A DNA stretch of 64,000 bases from Acanthopleura granulata (lineage: Eukaryota; Mollusca; Polyplacophora; Chitonida; Chitonidae), in contig JABBOT010000006.1 in assembly GCA_016165875.1 (NCBI GenBank), forward strand, positions 372,001 to 436,000, in the 5' to 3' direction. Below, piece by piece: positions 58,750 to 64,000 of the stretch. Positions within the stretch are counted from its first letter, which is position 1. Every line of letters starts with the position of its first letter. The translations under genes and the position numbers were made by a program. The notes beneath the pieces were generated by a model, which saw nothing but the letters and a program-made list of their open reading frames with translations, was not told the origin of the DNA and did no database searches.

Positions 58750-58935
58750 GCTCAAAAGAATGTCTTTCTAGAGGGAATGAAAGTCATCAAATATTATTTT
58801 CAGTATTGAAGCTTACATGTTTCAGACGGATATCATTCTACCTTCCAACCACACCTCAAAACAAAAAAAATGAATTTGATCCCTCAAAATGATGAACCAA
58901 GAGCATGGGCAAAATTTAAGGTAATTTAAGGTACC
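58750..58935. repeat. Dispersed repeat family B, copy 4
   Basis: CATCAAATATTATTTTCAGT, GACGGATATCATTCTACCTT, CAACCACACCTCAAAAC and GGGCAAAATTTAAGG follow the family B order. Confidence 0.75.
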
Positions 58936-60589
58936 TTAGGGTTGTAACCTTCTATCAGCAAAAAGGAATGTCAAGCAACAAACTAGCACCACAGAGCAAA
59001 AATGTGCCTATGATGATATCTTTTCTTTTTTATTTTGCAATAAATAAATAAACAAATAAAAGCACATAATATCAGCAACACAGTTGGTAATGTTTTGAAA
59101 AGGTGAAAGCAAAAGTCAAAGGTTGAAAGCAACCCAACAGGATGGTCATCAGTCAACTGATATAACAACATGACATTCCACTTGGTTCTTATGTCAATAC
59201 GAACAGACCCACAGAATCATCTGCATACTTCCCAACGTACATCCTTTGCTTCAAACTTGAAAGTTTTTCTGTGTATGGTGTCCAGTTATGTACAATCAGG
59301 GCTTTTGTTCAAGGTATTGAAGTTGTGCAACCTGGTTATGTATATTACGTATAAATAGCATTCGGACAAGTCTGCGATCTACATGTATGTCAGAAACACC
59401 TAGCCTAGTCAAGCATGTGAAGTATTCACCAATATGGTTACATGACTGTTCCTTATGGATAAGCGACACAGGTATTTTTGCATTTATAATCGTAAATGCC
59501 TGCTTTCTATGATTAGTATGACTGCATGTATGTATCTCATGACTCAGCACAGTTATCTCCCCTTAGATGTGGTGCATGTCATGGTCAATTAGTTAAGATG
59601 ATTCGAAATACCATAAGCACATGTACATCAATGGAAATGTACCTGTCAGTCTGTCATGGATCAGCAGACAATAGATTTGCATTTGTGCTGGATAAATATT
59701 GCCACAGTGCCGATTTCTTGCACCCTATCAAGTTGAAGACTCATTTTCCCCTCAACTGACCAATCACCGCTGTCACATCCGACCTACCAAAATTGCTGGT
59801 CAAAACAATACATCAGCCAACTGATAGTGGTTGGTACATGTATTTGTTGACACCTGCTTTTACACAACGAGTTAAACAGGCAAGTGAAAAAGTGTGCATG
59901 CTACACTTTTGTTGGGCAAAGTTGTTACTTGTGCATTTATGGGTCAATTGTGAAGATGAAAACAAGTTCTGTTGCTGACAAAAGAGTTTGGGTCTCTATT
60001 AAACTATGATTATGGTCTCATCAAAGAGAGTGCATAAAGTGTATGAGGACTGGCTCTAACTGATTATTGCCAATCTACTGTCTCTGATTTTAACGGACAT
60101 ACACTGTCTACAACAGCACAATGGCAGCATATGTCATGACAAGTCAACAAGAGCCCATGCCTCCATATTTACTAGCTGTGCTACTGTAGGTCCTCATCTA
60201 TAAATAAGCCAAAATTTCTAATGTGGGTCAACATATGAAATATATACCTACATGACAAATACTTCAAAATGTCCAACAGAAAAATGGCACCGAATTCATC
60301 TTACATCAAAACCAGAACAGAAGCAAACGGAATATTAACAAATTTCTCAGCAATTTCCGCTGAACGCTTTGTATCCTGGTGTTCTGTGGTATATTACCAA
60401 TAACACATGTGCATACATGTATTGCGGCAACCCAGGTTTATTTTTGTATATATAAATATACCTATATATGACCTACTCCTGCAAATTTACATCTGGGATA
60501 TAAGCTTGCTGTTGTAATCAACGTTGTCAATATATATATGTACATGTACCCCAGAGATCCTAACAAGAGTACATGAGAAGAAAACAGGT

Positions 60590-60700
60590 TTTTCTCAGAT
60601 CATTTCTTTTCAGAAACTCAATTTGAAGAAATGTGAAAACCACAAGATAAATGTGGTTACCACAACAAGAAAGTGGCTGGAGACACCCCTGAAGCCGGTG
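60590..60700. repeat. Dispersed repeat family C, copy 7
   Basis: TTTCTTTTCAGAAACTCAAT, GTGGTTACCACAACAAGAAA and GTGGCTGGAGACACCCCTGA, in the family order. Confidence 0.7.
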
Positions 60701-61184
60701 GGAAATGGTACTCCAAAACCCAAGCTACAGTATATATATTAGAATATACACAGACCTATGTACACTTGAAATAAATGAAGTTCTGTGGTAACATATATGA
60801 CAGAAATATGATTCTGCTGACCTTACAGTATTATGGTACATGCACCAAATACACATGTAGGACATGCATACCGAAGTATATTGGGAGGATCATGGAGCTT
60901 TAAATGTTTGATAGACCTATATATGGACATCCCTTGCAAGCCTCTAACATACCAGATATAGCAAAAATAAATTAGAGCAAAAGTTTGCTCTTATGTAAGA
61001 TTTCAAGACTTACAGTTTTCAACAAATAACCTGATTCACAAAAAAGCAACTGTTATGTACATACCTACATGTATCTATCTGTGATCCTCTTTTGAACAGT
61101 GATGCACAATAAGCTAAACCATCAATGTACATGCAGACTTTATAAAAACCATTCCATTGTTAATAATACCCGTACACTTCGCAC

Positions 61185-61385
61185 ACACTCTTGAACACTT
61201 CGCTATATAGTTCCAGGTACAATCCTGTTGAGGGGGCTTGTTGGTTGTCTTCGGCAAGTCTTCTCGGTGAGGCAGCACCAGATAAAGACACGGTGGAAAT
61301 CCATCCTGCACCAAAACACACCGCCTTCATACAAGTGAAATATTCTTGAGTAGGGCGTTAAACAATAAGCATTCATTCATTCATA
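61185..61385 (+). mobile_element. SINE-like element, family F, with the shared tail
   Basis: The body TCTTCGGCAAGTCTTCTCGG, GAGGCAGCACCAGATAAAGA and GGTGGAAATCCATCCTGCAC ends in the tail AAGTGAAATATTCTTGAGTA, GGGCGTTAAACAATAAGC and (ATTC)n. The tail matches families A and D. I could not define a tRNA head. Confidence 0.65.
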
Positions 61386-62044
61386 CAATCCTGTTTGTGT
61401 TAACAGCAGATTTCTGATTTTCCAATAAAAAACAACTGTAAGTTCTAACGCAATTTTATGCAGGTTGGATACTACTTCCTGAGTTTAGAGGCACAAAAGG
61501 AAGTATTTGTTAAGATACGGTACATGTTCATGTAGGACTAGAAATAAGTGCTTACAATAAAGCTTAGTATATATGTGCTTGTGTCACAGTGTAGGTTCAC
61601 ATGGAGAATTCCACATGTATTTGAGATTCATTTGAAAGCTCTGCTGGTATATGTATTTGACACTTGCACTTAATGGAAGAGATCTGGTGCTGGCTTTGGC
61701 CTAATCCCTCAGATCTGGATGTCTAAGACCACTGGTACATGTATGACTAGGTGCCAAACCGCTGTAAACTCATGTGTATGCACCTATTATTAGGATATGT
61801 ACATGTGCATGTAACTAGTACAGCTGAACCTGTATCAGATGCATGTATATATATACATGAAAAATATATTCCACACAGCACATCCTGCATAATGCACATC
61901 TAAGGACATGAAATTGTATCACATACACTGTAAAACTTCAACTTGACTCTATTGTATTATACTTTTACGATTTAACCCAGCACATGATGTGTTATAGTGG
62001 ACAGTTGTCAATCCCATGTACATGTATCTAGTACAAGACATTAT

Positions 62045-62118
62045 ACACATGTACACAGCGAACACACATGTACATACCAAACACACATGTACACAGCAAA
62101 TACACATGTATGTGTATG
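62045..62118. repeat. Short tandem repeat, ACACATGTACA-containing units
   Basis: ACACATGTACA or a variant occurs four times at about 20-bp steps (CACATGTACACAGCGAACAC, CACATGTACATACCAAACAC, and so on). Confidence 0.85.
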
Positions 62119-62177
62119 TACTATGAGTTTACATACACTTTCCAACGGGTATTGTGTACAAGAATACATAGTAAACG

Positions 62178-62312
62178 TGGGGCCAGTTTCATGACCCATA
62201 CTTAAGCTAAGTAAGCCTCAACTACCATGCTAACAGATGTTATACAGACATGAAGTTCACTTGACTAAGTGCTACTTAGCACTAAGTATGCTTCATGAAA
62301 CTGGCCCATGTA
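62178..62312. repeat. Foldback MITE-like element with about 40-bp arms
   Basis: The left arm GGGGCCAGTTTCATGACCCA continues TACTTAAGCTAAGTAAGC. The right arm GTGCTACTTAGCACTAAGTA continues TGCTTCATGAAACTGGCCCA. They are near-perfect reverse complements, with about 50 bp between. No transposase. Confidence 0.88.
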
Positions 62313-63659
62313 CATGTATATTGCTGCCAACCTGAACATGTATTGCAACCTAAGGTTCCGTTGCATTCAGACTCACCTCCTCAATATTCACAGCTGAAAC
62401 TCCAGTACATGTATCTCCAGTCTTTAATGCTTGCACTGTTATTTGCGAAAAGAAAATCAAACTTCTTTTCAACTTTGCACGAGATCGACTCACACATACA
62501 CCTGTAAGTTCACAAGTACACCATCCATGCGAACTCCAAAACTCTGTTTACACATAACATCCCCATCACTACAGCACGAAATCGAAGTCGTAACGACCAT
62601 GTACCCACATACCGGTCCTCGTATACACCTACACACCAGCTCAGTAGAGACCACTGGATGTACATGACATGGAGATGTACATGTACCCTGGTAATTCAGG
62701 TTCTGCCAGCATTAGCCCAGCTAGCTGCCATGTGTAGCAGGCCTGTGCCAGTCCCTTAGTTCACCACACTACATACATACACACACACAGACCTGTGAGT
62801 AAGCCATCAGACTCCTTGCCCACTGCTTGGCCATATATAGAGAGACCACGAGGTATTTTGGGCTGCACATGAAGAGAGGGAAAACCCATGTCTTAAGAAT
62901 AAGATAGATTACCTCCCTTCTCAAACTTACACTCTTACATTCATATATATCCAGCTTCAGAGAAATGGAGGTTAACTTTAGCATTTTTTGTACGAAAACT
63001 AATAACAACACTTCATAACAGTAGCAAACTAAGAACAAGAGTCAACATATACATGTACACGTAAAGGAAACTCCATCACATCAAAAAAAAATCAAGACAT
63101 TTTGATGTATGTAAAGACGAACAATGAAAACTCATCCTGAAGGAGAATATGAAAACTGTCAGTGTTTGTTTGGCTTTGACCTGAGCTTGTAAATGAGTAA
63201 TGTTTATTCATTTAGGGCACTGACAAACTGTATTAGTTTTCTCAGTACTGTTCTAATGTGATAATTTTAGGGCCTGGTGAGGTTGGGCAGTGATTTACCA
63301 TAAAGGATGCCAGTAACGTTTACAAAGTTTGTGACCAAACCCCATCATGAATAAAGGCACATCTACAGCACAGCATATACATGTATAGGAAAAGTTACAG
63401 ACATATTGTTGTCTGAATCATCATTTAAATAACTAAAATTAACATTTCATGTGTGTAAATATGAACGTAGTCATGCCCTGTGTGTGTGTTTTACTTCATC
63501 ATTCTATCATGTGAATTCCTGCTGATGAATATTTTCTGACAATTCCATAACAACAGTCACACACATTCAGCCTGACCACACCTGTTGTCAGGTTTCCTTC
63601 AAACCATAGCATGAGGTAATATTTCATCAATAAATCCACACTGTATATAACATTTTCCC

Positions 63660-63736
63660 ATGGAGGGTAGGGGGACTGGGGTCAGGAATGAGGGTGAGGT
63701 GAAGAGCAAGGGGAGGAGTGGGGAGACTGTACAAGT
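63660..63736 (+). other. Purine/G-rich tract, G-quadruplex candidate
   Basis: Repeated G runs (GGAGGGTAGGGGGACTGGGG and then AGGGG and GTGGGGAG) within about 75 bp of almost pure purine sequence. Confidence 0.6.
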
Positions 63737-64000
63737 CAGGCTGACTGTGGTAAATAAACAAAGCATACAGGTAGGCATCAGTGCTGGTGGCTCCAACTGC
63801 TCAGTCCACAACAAGTGACATTACGGGAGTTGTTGGGGTGTGAAACATGATCTGTTTTTTTCTGGGAAGGCATGTCTGGGCTACATTACACCCAGGTTAC
63901 CTGTGCCTAATGCAGATCAGTAATGTCTGGCGCATGTCTATCTAATACACAGCTGTGGGGGAATTGTCCAGAGGGGTGGGGGAATCTGACATGTAAAGTT

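Larger units (their letters stand above)
41663..64000. other. Region upstream of the talin start codon; no established gene
   Basis: Twenty-two kilobases with many short ORFs but, apart from the 58.3-kb segment, none with a recognisable domain. Contains at least four SINEs, foldback elements, family B and C repeats and small tandem arrays. Could hold the talin promoter and 5' untranslated exon, or be intergenic. TACATGTA-like palindromes are very frequent here. Confidence 0.6.

Overview
This window is animal nuclear DNA, very probably from a mollusc. The evidence is a widely split, intron-rich gene with canonical GT/AG borders, AT-rich introns, several tRNA-derived SINE families of the kind common in gastropod and bivalve genomes, very frequent TACATGTA-type palindromes, and many minisatellites. 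I cannot name the species.

The only gene I can establish is talin, on the minus strand. I resolved 35 coding exons, from the initiator ATG at 41660-41662 down to 4867. All splice borders and phases agree. They encode 1498 residues with no internal gap against known talins: the F0-F1-F2-F3 FERM head (exons 1 to 12), the flexible linker (exons 12-13), and rod bundles R1 to the start of R8 (exons 14 to 35). The last ~1000 residues (rest of R8, R9-R13 and the dimerisation helix) are not in the window and must lie beyond its left edge, after an intron of more than 4.8 kb.

Layout by region. 1-4866 is intron 35, with a 53-bp tandem array and a foldback element. 4867-23396 holds the rod exons in short introns that carry dispersed repeats and SINE pieces. 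23397-26104 is a 2.7-kb intron. 26105-33696 holds the linker and FERM exons; exon 6 sits between two different tandem arrays. 33697-41526 is the 7.8-kb intron 1, with a 1.1-kb array of 36/38-bp units. 41663-64000 lies upstream of the talin start codon. It is mostly repeats, with one weak candidate 5' untranslated exon near 49.2 kb and one plus-strand exon-like segment at 58295-58452 resembling half of a SEA domain.

Talin acts at the cytoplasmic face of integrin adhesions. Its head binds Rap1, acidic lipids and the integrin beta tail, and its rod binds vinculin and actin. I found no operon-like system, CRISPR, phage or novel multi-gene system. The unusual material is structural: an in-frame partial exon duplication inside a talin intron, arrays bracketing an exon, and several tRNA-derived SINE families whose tails look alike.
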